From contig CAIOYY010000063.1 of assembly GCA_903862715.1 (NCBI GenBank), positions 48,218 to 112,217 of the forward strand: a stretch of 64,000 nt of DNA, in the 5' to 3' direction. Positions 44,859 to 54,117 of this stretch are shown in pieces (within the stretch, counting starts at the first letter, position 1; each line of letters begins with the position of its first letter). The notes under the pieces were generated by a model. That model made no database searches. It was not told the origin of the DNA and saw nothing but the letters and a program-made list of their open reading frames with translations. The stretch comes from an uncultured Alphaproteobacteria bacterium. Its GTDB lineage: Bacteria; Pseudomonadota; Alphaproteobacteria; Micropepsales; Micropepsaceae. The translations under genes were made by a program, and so were the position numbers.

Positions 44859-45770
44859 ATGACCACCACAGCAACGGCCACGAAGAACACCGTTTCGACC
44901 GACACGGCGCTGAAAAGCGTCATCCATGTCCGCAGCGCCCCCGGCGGGCACTGGGTCGGCGACGGCTTTCCCGTCCGCACCATGTTCGGTTACGACGATC
45001 CGCAGGTCAGCCCGTTCCTACTTCTGGATTACGCGGGTCCGCGTCATTTTCCGGCCTCCGACACCCCGCGCGGCGTCGGCGAACATCCCCATCGCGGTTT
45101 CGAGACCGTCACCATCGTCTATAGCGGCGAGGTGGAGCACCGCGATTCCGCGGGCGGCGGCGGCAAGATCGGCCCCGGCGACGTGCAGTGGATGACGGCG
45201 GGCTCCGGCCTGGTGCATGAGGAAATGCATTCTCCGGCCTTCACGGAATCCGGCGGCACATTCGAGGCCGTTCAGCTCTGGGTGAATCTGCCGGCGCGTC
45301 TCAAAATGACGCCGCCGAAATATCAGACGATCCTCTCCTCCGACATTCCGGAGATCGCCCTCGAAGGCGATGCCGGAACGCTGCGTGTCATCGCGGGGAC
45401 CGCCACCAATGTGAAAGGCCCCGCCGACACCTTCACGCCGGTCGCGCTTTGGGATGTGCGCCTGAACGCAGGCAAGGGCACCGTGCTGTCCTTGCCCGAT
45501 GGCCATATGGCCGCGATCATGGTGATGGCGGGCAGCATTGTCGTGAACGGCTCGCTCGTGCGCGAGGCGGAATTCGTCCTGCTGGACAAGAAGGGCGAAG
45601 CCCTGCGCATCGATGCACAGAAGGACGCGAAACTTCTCATTCTCGGCGGCGAGCCGTTGAACGAGCCCGTCTTCGGTTACGGTCCTTTCGTGATGAACAC
45701 GCGTGAGGAAATCATCCAGGCGGCGAATGATTTCAACGCCGGTAAAATGGGCCGCCTCAGTCCGAAGTAA
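44859..45770 (+). CDS. Pirin family protein
   Basis: A 303-residue bicupin of the pirin/YhhW type. The single metal site is visible in GEHPHRGFETVTIVYSG (two His) and GSGLVHEEMHS (His and Glu). Some bacterial pirins have quercetin-2,3-dioxygenase activity; others bind partner enzymes. AAGGAG lies 9 nt before the ATG at 44859. It follows the bicupin by 68 nt and may share its transcript. Confidence 0.88.
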   Translation: MTTTATATKNTVSTDTALKSVIHVRSAPGGHWVGDGFPVRTMFGYDDPQVSPFLLLDYAGPRHFPASDTPRGVGEHPHRGFETVTIVYSGEVEHRDSAGGGGKIGPGDVQWMTAGSGLVHEEMHSPAFTESGGTFEAVQLWVNLPARLKMTPPKYQTILSSDIPEIALEGDAGTLRVIAGTATNVKGPADTFTPVALWDVRLNAGKGTVLSLPDGHMAAIMVMAGSIVVNGSLVREAEFVLLDKKGEALRIDAQKDAKLLILGGEPLNEPVFGYGPFVMNTREEIIQAANDFNAGKMGRLSPK

Positions 45771-45793
45771 ACGGGCGTCGAAGTGGAAAATGT

Positions 45794-45932
45794 TGTCATC
45801 CCCGGCGAGCGCGCCCCGGGCTTCATCCGGGCACGCGAGGGAAGGGACCCAGATGGATAATATTCGCGCGGTTTTGATACCTGGCTTCCCTTCCCCTCGC
45901 ATTGCGAAAGCAATGCGAGGCCGGGAATGACA
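45794..45932. repeat. Complete TGTCATnCCCGGC interspersed palindromic element
   Basis: The 139-bp element has matching inverted ends: TGTCATCCCCGGC (45794-45806) and the reverse complement of TGTCATTCCCGGC (45920-45932). Inside, GGGAAGGGACCCAG and CTGGCTTCCCTTCCC are also inverted. It fills the convergent spacer between pirin and bicupin 2. A half-copy is at 33740, and a related element with different interior at 48009. Confidence 0.75.
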
Positions 45933-45941
45933 GGAAAAAAC

Positions 45942-47168
45942 TCACATCACCTGGCCAATATCGGCCGCGCCGCCTGGCGTGTAGAACTCTTCCTTCATCG
46001 CGCTTTTCACGCCTTCCTTCGCAAGCGTCTCTTCGAATTCCTTGCGCAGGAACGGGTCTTCCATGTGATAGGGAATGGCCGATCCGCCCTTGTCGATATC
46101 GATCGCGCCGTAATCCATGAGCTTCTCGCCCGGCACGCCCGCTTTGCGCGCGCGCTGATTGTTCGGCCCGAACCACGCCGAAATCCGAAGGCCTTCTTTG
46201 CCCACGCCGAAATGCTGGTGAAACCAGTCGCCGCTCATCGGCGCGGCGGACACAAGCCCCACCGGCTCGTAATCCTGCCTGAGGACCTGATCGGCATTGC
46301 CGCTTTCCCACGGGCGAATGCCCGCCGCTTCCGGCCATGTGTAAGTGTAACCCTTGCCGCGCAGGCACGTGATGACCGCGGCGGACGCATGTTTGTGCGC
46401 TTTGGAATAGCGCCCGGTCATGTGGTGGCCGAGCCAGATGTAAAACCGGTTGCCCGCCATATAGGGCTCGACGCGGCGAAAGCCGGGCGAGCGCCGATTG
46501 TCGAGCGGTAATTCGCAGTTCACCACATCGGGAAACAGATTCGAGCGCCGCATCGCGAGGCCTCTGATGGGATCGGGCTCCACATCGTCCTTCGCTTTGA
46601 AATAATCGTCGCCGCCGGAAAACCGGTCGGTGAAATTGAACGGACAGCCGAAAATGAAATCGCGGTTGTCCAAAAGGTTCATGACATTCGGCGCGGTGGT
46701 GCCGCACAAAAGCAGCGCGGGCGCGTTGGTCGCATTCACGAAGCGATGATGCGCGTTCAGCGGAATGGCGAACATGGAACCCGCCTGCCATTCGAACACA
46801 TGGGGCTTGGTCTGTCCGTCCATCCACACTTCGGTCGAACCGCGCCCTTCGACGACCAGCACCGTCTTTTCATAGACATGGCGTTCGGCGTTCAGCGCGC
46901 CCGCAGCGGGCACCTCAACGATGTACTGGCCCCAGAGGCCTTCAGTGCCGAACAGCTGGATGTAGGAGCCGCGTCCGCCGAGCCGCTTCCACGGCACCAT
47001 CGGCAAATCCTGCACGCGGCGCACGCCGATGCCGCGAAACACCGGCACGCCTTCGTCTTCCATGAATTTGTCATAGGGCAGCGACGGGCGAGGGAATTTA
47101 CCGTAACCGGCGTTCTCGCCGGCCTTCGGCTCATGCCAGTGTGGAACGAGATCTGCGGAACCGTGCAT
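45942..47168 (-). CDS. Bicupin protein 2
   Basis: A 408-residue paralogue of the protein at 43573, convergent to it with pirin between. The first barrel has NAERHVYEKTVLVVEGRG and LNAHHRFVN; the second has YSKAHKHASAAVITCLRGKG and WFHQHFGV. In the first motif the residue before the final histidine differs (ERH for EHH), so the metal sets may not be identical. The gene starts 62 nt after the SRAP stop. Likely a ring-cleavage dioxygenase-like or structural cupin; substrate unknown. Confidence 0.82.
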   Translation of the reverse strand: MHGSADLVPHWHEPKAGENAGYGKFPRPSLPYDKFMEDEGVPVFRGIGVRRVQDLPMVPWKRLGGRGSYIQLFGTEGLWGQYIVEVPAAGALNAERHVYEKTVLVVEGRGSTEVWMDGQTKPHVFEWQAGSMFAIPLNAHHRFVNATNAPALLLCGTTAPNVMNLLDNRDFIFGCPFNFTDRFSGGDDYFKAKDDVEPDPIRGLAMRRSNLFPDVVNCELPLDNRRSPGFRRVEPYMAGNRFYIWLGHHMTGRYSKAHKHASAAVITCLRGKGYTYTWPEAAGIRPWESGNADQVLRQDYEPVGLVSAAPMSGDWFHQHFGVGKEGLRISAWFGPNNQRARKAGVPGEKLMDYGAIDIDKGGSAIPYHMEDPFLRKEFEETLAKEGVKSAMKEEFYTPGGAADIGQVM

Positions 47169-47181
47169 GTCACTCCCCCTG

Positions 47182-47232
47182 AAACGGCGCCTTCTGCCGA
47201 GGCGTCTGACGTAAACCGCCTATGCGCCGTTT
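47182..47232. promoter_or_regulatory. Inverted repeat in the bicupin 2 leader
   Basis: AAACGGCGC (47182-47190) and GCGCCGTTT (47224-47232) are perfect 9-bp inverted arms 33 nt apart, spanning the spacer between the SRAP stop and the bicupin start. It could be an operator or a long-range RNA stem. Confidence 0.35.
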
Positions 47233-47905
47233 AGGCGACCCGTGCAAGCCGCTCCGGTCCGTCGCCCGCCACGTCGCCTTCCACCGGCGCCACCGGCCAG
47301 GCCCGCATCATTTCGGCGGGAAACGGCTTGATGATGTTGTAGGCGGCATCGGGGTCGGTCGCATGGCTCAGCCATTCGCGCTCGTCTTCCGGGAACAGGA
47401 TGGTCGGCATCGTCTCGGAAAGCAGCACCACCGATTCATTCGGGCTGGTGGCGATCATCGCGACGCTGCCCGCGCTGCGTCCGCTGGGGTCGGCCACCCA
47501 AAGCCCCGCAATCCCCATCACGCTGTCATCGTCCAGCGCAAAGGCCCAGGGGCGCGGCGCGCGTTTCCCCTTGGGCAGGAAAGCGGGCGTCACATAAAAC
47601 GCGTCTGCCGGAATGATGCAGCGCTGCGTCTCGAACAAAGCCTGCAGCAAGGCCGCGCGCTTCAGGCTGCGCGCCGGAATCTGCGTCGCCGGTCCCTTCG
47701 TGGAATCGAGCAGGTGATAGTCGATGGAAAGGCCCCATTGGAGCTGGGCCATTTCCCGCCGCCCGTTTTTCCCGGCGCGGATAATGGGCACGACGTCCCG
47801 GGCGCGCACATTCCAGCTTGGGCGGCGCAAAGGGGCATCGCCCCGCACGCGAAAGCGCGTGCGGATAGCTGTGATGTCGCTATGCAGCGCGAAACGCTCG
47901 CACAT
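47231..47905 (-). CDS. SRAP-domain protein (YedK/HMCES-like) with altered active site
   Basis: A 224-residue SOS-response-associated peptidase fold. Family members form a thiazolidine link with abasic DNA through Cys2. The start was set at 47905 so that Met-Cys2 (MCERFALHSD) begins the protein; an ATG two codons earlier would bury the cysteine. The fold segments CIIPADAFYVTP and VMGIAGLWVAD are recognisable. The usual Glu of the FYEW motif is Val here, the His of the HDRMP motif reads as Glu-Thr (SETMPTIL), and the NARSE segment reads IPARSLKR. DNA crosslinking may survive; peptidase or release chemistry is doubtful. Confidence 0.82.
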   Translation of the reverse strand: MCERFALHSDITAIRTRFRVRGDAPLRRPSWNVRARDVVPIIRAGKNGRREMAQLQWGLSIDYHLLDSTKGPATQIPARSLKRAALLQALFETQRCIIPADAFYVTPAFLPKGKRAPRPWAFALDDDSVMGIAGLWVADPSGRSAGSVAMIATSPNESVVLLSETMPTILFPEDEREWLSHATDPDAAYNIIKPFPAEMMRAWPVAPVEGDVAGDGPERLARVA

Positions 47906-48008
47906 GCCCAAAGCCCCCGAATGTCGAATGCCCCATCCAACACGGATTCGCCGGGGGATTCAAATTGCGGAATGGGTACGCTCTTATGTTCGCTGGTTTA
48001 CTTATTTC

Positions 48009-48102
48009 TCGTCATAGCCGGGCTTGACCCGGCTACCCATCGTGCCCGTGTCTACGGGCGCATTCGGTTTTATGGCGCGCCATGCGCGTCCGGCCATGAC
48101 GA
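48009..48102. repeat. TCGTCATGGCCGG-type interspersed palindromic element
   Basis: A 94-bp element with inverted ends, TCGTCATAGCCGG (48009-48021) and the reverse complement of TCGTCATGGCCGG (48090-48102). The inner palindrome GCCGGGCTTGACCCGGC follows the left end. Such elements are common in Rhizobiales genomes. It fills most of the 271-bp gene-free spacer between the SRAP and peroxiredoxin genes. Confidence 0.75.
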
Positions 48103-48123
48103 AATGAGCGAACGCTCAAACAA

Positions 48124-48155
48124 AGAAGCGCGGCAGGTTTCCCTGCCGCGCTTCT
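48124..48155 (-). terminator. Rho-independent terminator of the peroxiredoxin gene
   Basis: A 14-bp perfect stem, AGAAGCGCGGCAGG and CCTGCCGCGCTTCT, with a 4-nt loop. On the minus strand it is followed by TTGTTTG. It lies 22 nt beyond the peroxiredoxin stop. Confidence 0.8.
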
Positions 48156-48176
48156 CAATAACAATGCGCGTTCTGC

Positions 48177-48725
48177 TTAGTGACCGGCGTGGCCGTTCGC
48201 CGCCGCCCAGCTGGCGACGGTTTCCTTCGCCAGAGTCACATGGGCAACCGGATCGCGGTCTTCATGCGCCGACAGAATGGTGCCGTCCGGTGCAATGACG
48301 AAGGAGATGCGCATGGCGCGGCCTTCGCGTTCCGGATTTTCGACTTCATAGAGATCCATCACCGCCGTCTGCGGATCGGCGGCCACGGCGAATTTGCTGC
48401 GGCATTCGCTGAGCGAGAAACGGTCCAGCGTTTCGATGTCGTCGCCGGAAACGCCGATGACGGTGGCATTGTATTGCGCCAGCTCGTCGGTCGCGTTGGC
48501 GAATTCATTGGCTTCGATGGTGCAGCCGGGCGTGAAGGCCGCCGGATAGAAATACAGAACCACCGGCCCCTTCGCGAGCGCGTCGGCCAGCGAGAATTCG
48601 AACTGCTCACCGCCGAGCGATGCGGTCGCGGTGAAGTCGGGCGCGGTCGCGCCGGTGGTGAGGGCGGCATGCGCGGGCACGGCGATAAGGCCGGCGAGCG
48701 CCAGGGATGCGAGAATCCGTTTCAT
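48177..48725 (-). CDS. Exported PrxQ/BCP-type peroxiredoxin
   Basis: A 182-residue thiol peroxidase with a Sec signal peptide (MKRILASLALAGLIAVPAHA, cleavage after AHA). The peroxidatic Cys lies in YPAAFTPGCTIEANEF; a second Cys in SLSECRSKF may act as resolving partner. It ends in a His/Gly-rich tail. A periplasmic location is expected, which is unusual for BCP proteins but seen in several Gram-negatives. Single gene with its own terminator. Confidence 0.88.
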   Translation of the reverse strand: MKRILASLALAGLIAVPAHAALTTGATAPDFTATASLGGEQFEFSLADALAKGPVVLYFYPAAFTPGCTIEANEFANATDELAQYNATVIGVSGDDIETLDRFSLSECRSKFAVAADPQTAVMDLYEVENPEREGRAMRISFVIAPDGTILSAHEDRDPVAHVTLAKETVASWAAANGHAGH

Positions 48726-48813
48726 ATTATGTTCCTCCGGGGCGTTTTAGCGGCGCGGACCTTAACATGGGCCGGGTGCCGGAAACAGCTTGCCTGCCGT
48801 CGAGAACGGGCAA

Positions 48814-51011
48814 TTACCGCAAGGCATAGGCTACAATATAGTCGCCCGCCTTTGTGCCAAGCTCCGGGTTGCCGCTTGCGGCCACCACGATAAATTGCCG
48901 CCCGTCTGCCTCATAAGTCATTGGCGTCGTTTGCGCTCCCGCCGGAAGTCCGTCGCTCCACAGCTCCTCGCCGGTGAACAGATGATAGGCGTGCAGCTCC
49001 CGGTCTGCGGTCGCGGCGTTGAAGATGAGGGCGCCGCCCGTCACCAGCGAGGCGCCGGCATTCGGTGTCCCAATCGTCGTGGACAGGAACAGCGGCAGGC
49101 CGAAGGGGCCGCTATCGAGCGCCGAGCCGATGGCTTCGCTCCAGGCGGGCTCCGTAGTCTTCAGGTCGAACAGATGCAGAAAGCCCCAGGGCGGCTCATT
49201 ACAGGGTGCGCCCAACGGCCCTGCGAAGGGCACGGAGATTTTCTCGAAGCTACCGTCATCCTTCTGCACGATGCGGTCATAGGTGGCGACGCTGCTCGTA
49301 TTGGCGATGATCAATTTGTTTTTCTGATCGAGGCAATCCCATTGCCGTTTCGTTCGCTCCACGTGCCGGGAAACGTAATCGTCGGTTGCGATCCGGGCGG
49401 TGTGAACGGTCCTTCATAGCGCGCGCGCTGAAACTGAATGCGGCACACCAGCTGATCCAGAGGTGTGAATCCCCACATGTCCTTCTCGGTGAGCGGCTCC
49501 GGCACGAAGGAAATTTCCGAATGCGGCTGCGTTGCGGAAAACGCCAACCCGGCCCCCGTCGGTACCGGCAATTCGGCGAAATCCGTCAACGGTGTGCCGC
49601 TCTCGCGGTCGAGCACGAACACATCGCCCTGTTTGGTCGCCTGCACCAGCGCATGTGCCACGCCGCCTGGCGTCGGCAGATCGACCAGAACGGGCTGCGC
49701 GCTGAGACCGTAATCCCACGCGTCATTGTGCGCCGTTTGAAACGACCAGCGCGGTGCGCCGGTCCGCATGTCCAGCGCGACCACCGCATTGGCGTAGCGC
49801 TTTTCAAAATCGGTCGGCGCGCCGCCATCGAGGCGCAGTTCTGGTGCGCCGGTTGCCACATGAACAAGGCCCAATGCCGGATCGGCCGAGAACGGCGCGG
49901 TGATGCCGAACCGGCCGTCGCTTTGCCATGCCCATTCGTCTCTGCCGTCGCGCGCGCCAAAGGCGCTGACCAATGCAGAATTTTCATCCGCTTGCCCATG
50001 GCCCACGAGGATACGATCGCCCGCAATTAACGGGCTTCCGCCGTTGCCGCCGAGGGCGACAATGCCGTTTTCACCGAAACCGCTGCAGGGCATCCCGCTC
50101 CTTGCGTCCACCGCAAACATATTCGCGCCCAGAACGCCGACGATCTTCGTCGCGCAAATCCCGTTGGCATTCGGAATTTCGTGATAGGCAACGCCGCCGC
50201 ACAGCGTAGAGGCGTCGCTCGCCATTTCCGGGATGTCGCTCGCGGCAAAGCGCCAGCGTTCCTCGCCGCTCGACGAATCGAGTGCGATCGCATCGCCATG
50301 CGGCGCACAGAAATAGAGCATCCCGTTGACCTCGACAGGCTTTACGGCCAGGCCTGCGGTCTCGCTGCCGTCCAGAACATCGCCGCTCTGATAGGTCCAG
50401 ACGCGTTCCAGTCCGCCAACATTGTGCTCATCGATCTGGTGGAGCGTTGCATAATGCGCGCCCGTAAGTCTGTCCGTCGCCGCAACGCGATCGTCTGTGT
50501 CATCGATGGGCGATATCGCGGCGGTAGGACCTTCCTGGGCCCGCAATTGATGCATGCCCAGAAACGCGGCGCCGCCCAGAAGGATAAGCGCCAGGGTCGC
50601 GGTCACGTTTTTTCCGAGGGGTATTTTCCAGCGGCCTTCCTGTTCCGGATCACCGCCGGATTCATCATTCGAATCGCGGACCAGTCCGCGCCGGACCCAT
50701 GGTGTGTAGAGCCATCCCATCAGCACCAGGGGAAGGGCGATGCGGGGCGCTATCGCCCAGAAATCGAATCCCGATTCCCACACCGCCCACAGCACCGTCG
50801 CCACGACGGTAAGTTGGAACAGGGCCGATCCCATCGCGCGCCCACGCCACAGAAGGATCGACGACGCCAGTGTGGCCGCACCGGCGGCGACGTAATAAGG
50901 CGATCCGCCCAGTGCCAGCAGCGAGGCGCCGCCCCCCAGCAGGAAAAGCCCAAAAAGGGCAAGGAGGCCCGCGAAAATATAGGGCGGGCGGGCTTTGGCG
51001 AATTTCGGCAT
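48814..51011 (-). pseudogene. Membrane PQQ-dependent dehydrogenase (glucose/quinate type), frameshifted
   Basis: It would be a quinoprotein of about 732 residues oxidising glucose, quinate or shikimate on the periplasmic side and passing electrons to ubiquinone. Five N-terminal helices (residues about 10-150) precede a beta-propeller containing IFNAATADRELHAYHLFTG near the end. The frame breaks near 49342: one frame runs FPGTWSERNGN and then loses homology, while the other begins WDCLDQKNKLIIANTSS. Joining them restores the family sequence if one base is missing. Start at 51011 has GGAG 7 nt upstream. It may be a real lesion or a sequencing error. Family length is about 750-800. Confidence 0.85.
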
Positions 51012-51028
51012 AGGCACTCCAAACCTGC

Positions 51029-51042
51029 GGCCAGATCTGGCC
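51029..51042. promoter_or_regulatory. Perfect 14-bp palindrome upstream of the PQQ dehydrogenase
   Basis: GGCCAGATCTGGCC, 18 bp from the start codon. It is a candidate operator. The rest of the 324-bp spacer to the MFS gene (51012-51335) holds an 8-bp inverted repeat (AGACCAAA at 51079 with TTTGGTCT at 51118) and a small hairpin at 51181-51210, and no gene that I can support. Confidence 0.4.
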
Positions 51043-51335
51043 AAACCTTAGGGGCGCCGTAACGAAAAGAGCGCCTCAAGACCAAACGTTCCCCGAAAGC
51101 CTTGCGTTCCCGCGACCTTTGGTCTGCAACCACCATGCGTAAGGTCTCTCGCCTTCGCGCGCTTTCTGTGGAGAAACAGCGTCCCGGAAAGGGCTTTCCG
51201 AAGGCGGGACACGCCCCAAAGACCCCGAACCGGGAAAGACGCTGTCGCACGCGTCATCGACAGGGCGGAAGCTTCGTCCTATTTCACAGCCTTCCGATGG
51301 CCCTCCCCAGAGCTTTGCCCTTGCCGCCAGAAACA

Positions 51336-52709
51336 ATGCCCACCCCACCCAATGGTCTCGACGCGCCGCGCCGTTACTGGGCCATGCTGTCGGTCGGGCT
51401 GGCTCTCACCATGTCGGTGATGGATTCCTCCATGGCGAATGTGGCGCTGCCCTCCATTGCGGCCGATCTGGGCATCACGCCGACCTTCGCGATCTGGATC
51501 GTCAACGCTTATCTGATGGCGATCATGGTGACGCTGCTGCCGCTGGCGGCGCTCGGCGAAATTGTCGGTTACAGCCGCGTCTATATCGGCGGTATTGTGC
51601 TGTTCACGATCGCGTCGCTTGTCACCGCGCTCGCCACCTCACTCGAAATGTTGGTCGTCGCCCGCATCCTGCAGGGCCTCGGCGCGGCCGGCGTGATGAG
51701 CGTCAACATGGCCGTGGTGCGGTTCATTTTTCCGCTCGAAAGAATCGGGCGTGGCATTGGCCTCAACGCTTTCATCATCGCCGTCTCCGCCGCGGCCGGT
51801 CCGACCGTCGCCAGTATCATTCTCGCGGTTGCGCCCTGGCCGTGGCTCTTTGCCGTCAATGTGCCCATCGGCATCTTCGCCATCATCATAGGTTGGTATG
51901 CACTTCCCCAATCCATCCGCCAGCGCCGCGCTTTCGATTATCAAAGCGCCATCCTCAGCGGGATCACCTTTGCGCTGCTGATCGTCGTCATCGAAACGCT
52001 GGGACGTCATCCGCATCCGGTCGTCGTCGGTCTGGAGATCACGGTCATGCTGGTATGCGGCGCGCGGCTTTACGACCGTCAGGTTCATGCCTCCTCGCCT
52101 CTTGTGCCGTTCGATCTCCTTCGCATTCCCATCTTCGCGCTCTCTATCGGCACGTCGATCTGTTCCTTCGTCGCCCAGACGCTGGCACTGATTTCGCTGC
52201 CCTTCTTCTTTCAGTTCAATCTCGGTTTCACCGCGGTCGAGACCGGCCTTCTGATGACCCCGTGGCCCATTGCCACCGGCATCGTTGCGCCCATTGCGGG
52301 ACGGCTCTCCGACCGTTATCCGGCGGGTCTTCTCGGGCTTTGCGGTCTCTTCATATTCGGCCTCGGTCTGGTGGCGCTGGCCCTTATCGAACCCGGCGCT
52401 TCGACCCTCGATATCGGATGGCGCATGGCGATGGCGGGTGCGGGCTTTGGCCTCTACCAATCGCCCAATAACCGGACCATGATTATGTCCGCGCCGAGGG
52501 AGAGAAGCGGCAGCGCCGCCGGAATGCAGGGCATGGCGCGCCTTTTGGGACAAACCATCGGCGCCGCCTTGGTCGCCATTCTCTTCAGCATGATGGTGCA
52601 GGAACGGGCCAACATTATTGCGCCGTGGGTCGGGGCGATCTTTGCGTTTTTGGGCGCTGTCGTAAGCGGTCTTCGTCTGACCGATCTCACGCGGCGCGAG
52701 ACAAAGTAG
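51336..52709 (+). CDS. DHA2-type MFS drug/proton antiporter
   Basis: A protein of about 457 residues in the EmrB/QacA branch. TM1 has MSVMDSSMANVALPSIAADL, the signature of DHA2 pumps; ILQGLGAAGVMSVNMAVVRF is TM4 (motif C-like regions follow). About 12-14 helices are predicted by hydropathy. The ATG at 51336 is tentative: no strong ribosome-binding site is visible, and the frame is open to 51102 (ATG 51297 is the alternative). Exports toxic or aromatic compounds in relatives. The SSADH gene follows by 18 nt. Confidence 0.83.
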   Translation: MPTPPNGLDAPRRYWAMLSVGLALTMSVMDSSMANVALPSIAADLGITPTFAIWIVNAYLMAIMVTLLPLAALGEIVGYSRVYIGGIVLFTIASLVTALATSLEMLVVARILQGLGAAGVMSVNMAVVRFIFPLERIGRGIGLNAFIIAVSAAAGPTVASIILAVAPWPWLFAVNVPIGIFAIIIGWYALPQSIRQRRAFDYQSAILSGITFALLIVVIETLGRHPHPVVVGLEITVMLVCGARLYDRQVHASSPLVPFDLLRIPIFALSIGTSICSFVAQTLALISLPFFFQFNLGFTAVETGLLMTPWPIATGIVAPIAGRLSDRYPAGLLGLCGLFIFGLGLVALALIEPGASTLDIGWRMAMAGAGFGLYQSPNNRTMIMSAPRERSGSAAGMQGMARLLGQTIGAALVAILFSMMVQERANIIAPWVGAIFAFLGAVVSGLRLTDLTRRETK

Positions 52710-52727
52710 ATTTGAGGGAACACGGGT

Positions 52728-54107
52728 ATGGGTATTGAAGCGATCAATCCGGCCAATGGCAAAACGATCCGCCAATATGAAGAAATGTCCCGCGCGGCGC
52801 AGATCGAGGCGATAGAGGGCGCGCATGAAGCGCATCTCGCCTGGCGCAAGGAAAGCTTCGCAACTCGCGCGAATCTGATGCGCGAAGCGGGCCGTCTCTT
52901 GCGCGAACGCGCGCGCGAATTCGGCAAGCTCGCGGCGGAAGAAATGGGCAAGCCCATCAAGGATGGAATCGCAGAAGCGCAGAAATGCGCCACGGCCTGC
53001 GACTTCTATGCCGAGAACGCCGAAAAATTTCTGGCGCACCAGATCGTCGAGGACGGTGCGCGCAAATCCTTTGTCGCCTTTCAGCCAATTGGCGTCGTGC
53101 TCGCTGTCATGCCGTGGAATTTCCCCTTCTGGCAGGTGTTGCGCTTCGCCGCGCCCGCTTTGATGGCGGGCAATGCCGGCATCCTGAAACATGCTTCCAA
53201 TGTGCCGGGCTGCGCGATGGCGCTGGAAGATATCTTCCGCGATGCGGGCTTTCCGAAAAACCTGTTCCGGACGCTGCTCGTATCCAGCCGTGCCGTCGAT
53301 TCCATCATCGAACATCCCTTGGTGCGCGCCGTTACGTTGACGGGCTCGACCCCTGCGGGCCGCGCGGTTGCGTCGAAGGCGGGCGAACGCCTGAAGAAGA
53401 CCGTGCTCGAACTCGGCGGCAGCGACGGCTATCTTATCCTCGACAATTCCGATCTCGCTTTTGCGGCGGCAGCGGCGGCCAAGGGCCGTCTCGTCAATGC
53501 CGGCCAGAGCTGCATCGCGGCGAAGCGCTTCATCGTGCTCGAACATCTCAGAGAAAAATTCGAGGAATTGCTGGTCGAGAACATGCGCTCCTACAAAATG
53601 GGCGATCCGATGGAGGAAACGACGCAGGTTGGCCCGATGGCGCGTCATGATCTGCGCGACGAACTGCACCAACAGGTCGTGGACAGCCTCGCCAAGGGAG
53701 CCCGCTGTCTTACCGGCGGCGTCATTCCCGACAATGAAGGCGCGTTCTATCCGCCGACCGTGTTGACCAATGTAAAGAAGGGCATGCCCGCCTATGACGA
53801 CGAATTCTTCGGCCCCGTCGCGTCAGTGATTTCGGCGAAAAACATCGAAGAAGCGATCTTCATCTGCAACGACACGGTCTTTGGGCTTGGCGGCGGCGTC
53901 TTCACGCCCGATCTGGCTTTGGGCGAAAAACTTGCCGTCGAAGAGATCGAAGCCGGTTGCGTGTTCGTCAATTCCACTGTCGTTTCCGATACCCGTCTGC
54001 CCTTCGGCGGCATCAAGGAAAGCGGTTACGGACGCGAGCTGTCGAGCTATGGCATGCTGGAATTCGTGAACATCAAAACCGTCGTGGTCGCCAAGCACGG
54101 GACATGA
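52728..54107 (+). CDS. NAD(P)-dependent succinate-semialdehyde dehydrogenase-like ALDH
   Basis: A 459-residue aldehyde dehydrogenase of the GabD/Sad group. The catalytic Cys is in GQSCIAAKRFIV, the general base Glu in KKTVLELGGSDGY, and the cofactor region in PWNFPFWQVLRFAAPALMAG. The C-terminal LPFGGIKESGYGRELS is typical. It would oxidise succinate semialdehyde or another short aldehyde, feeding ring-degradation products to the TCA cycle. GAGGGA precedes the ATG. Confidence 0.9.
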   Translation: MGIEAINPANGKTIRQYEEMSRAAQIEAIEGAHEAHLAWRKESFATRANLMREAGRLLRERAREFGKLAAEEMGKPIKDGIAEAQKCATACDFYAENAEKFLAHQIVEDGARKSFVAFQPIGVVLAVMPWNFPFWQVLRFAAPALMAGNAGILKHASNVPGCAMALEDIFRDAGFPKNLFRTLLVSSRAVDSIIEHPLVRAVTLTGSTPAGRAVASKAGERLKKTVLELGGSDGYLILDNSDLAFAAAAAAKGRLVNAGQSCIAAKRFIVLEHLREKFEELLVENMRSYKMGDPMEETTQVGPMARHDLRDELHQQVVDSLAKGARCLTGGVIPDNEGAFYPPTVLTNVKKGMPAYDDEFFGPVASVISAKNIEEAIFICNDTVFGLGGGVFTPDLALGEKLAVEEIEAGCVFVNSTVVSDTRLPFGGIKESGYGRELSSYGMLEFVNIKTVVVAKHGT

Positions 54108-54117
54108 ATTCCGTGCC

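Noticed and set aside
48814..49362. Independent small quinoprotein gene
   Set aside because: It has no N-terminal domain or start signal and continues the propeller of the upstream frame exactly, so it is the 3' part of a frameshifted gene.
51639..53672. A 677-codon open frame on the minus strand
   Set aside because: It is antisense to the MFS pump and SSADH, and its composition is that of a shadow frame.
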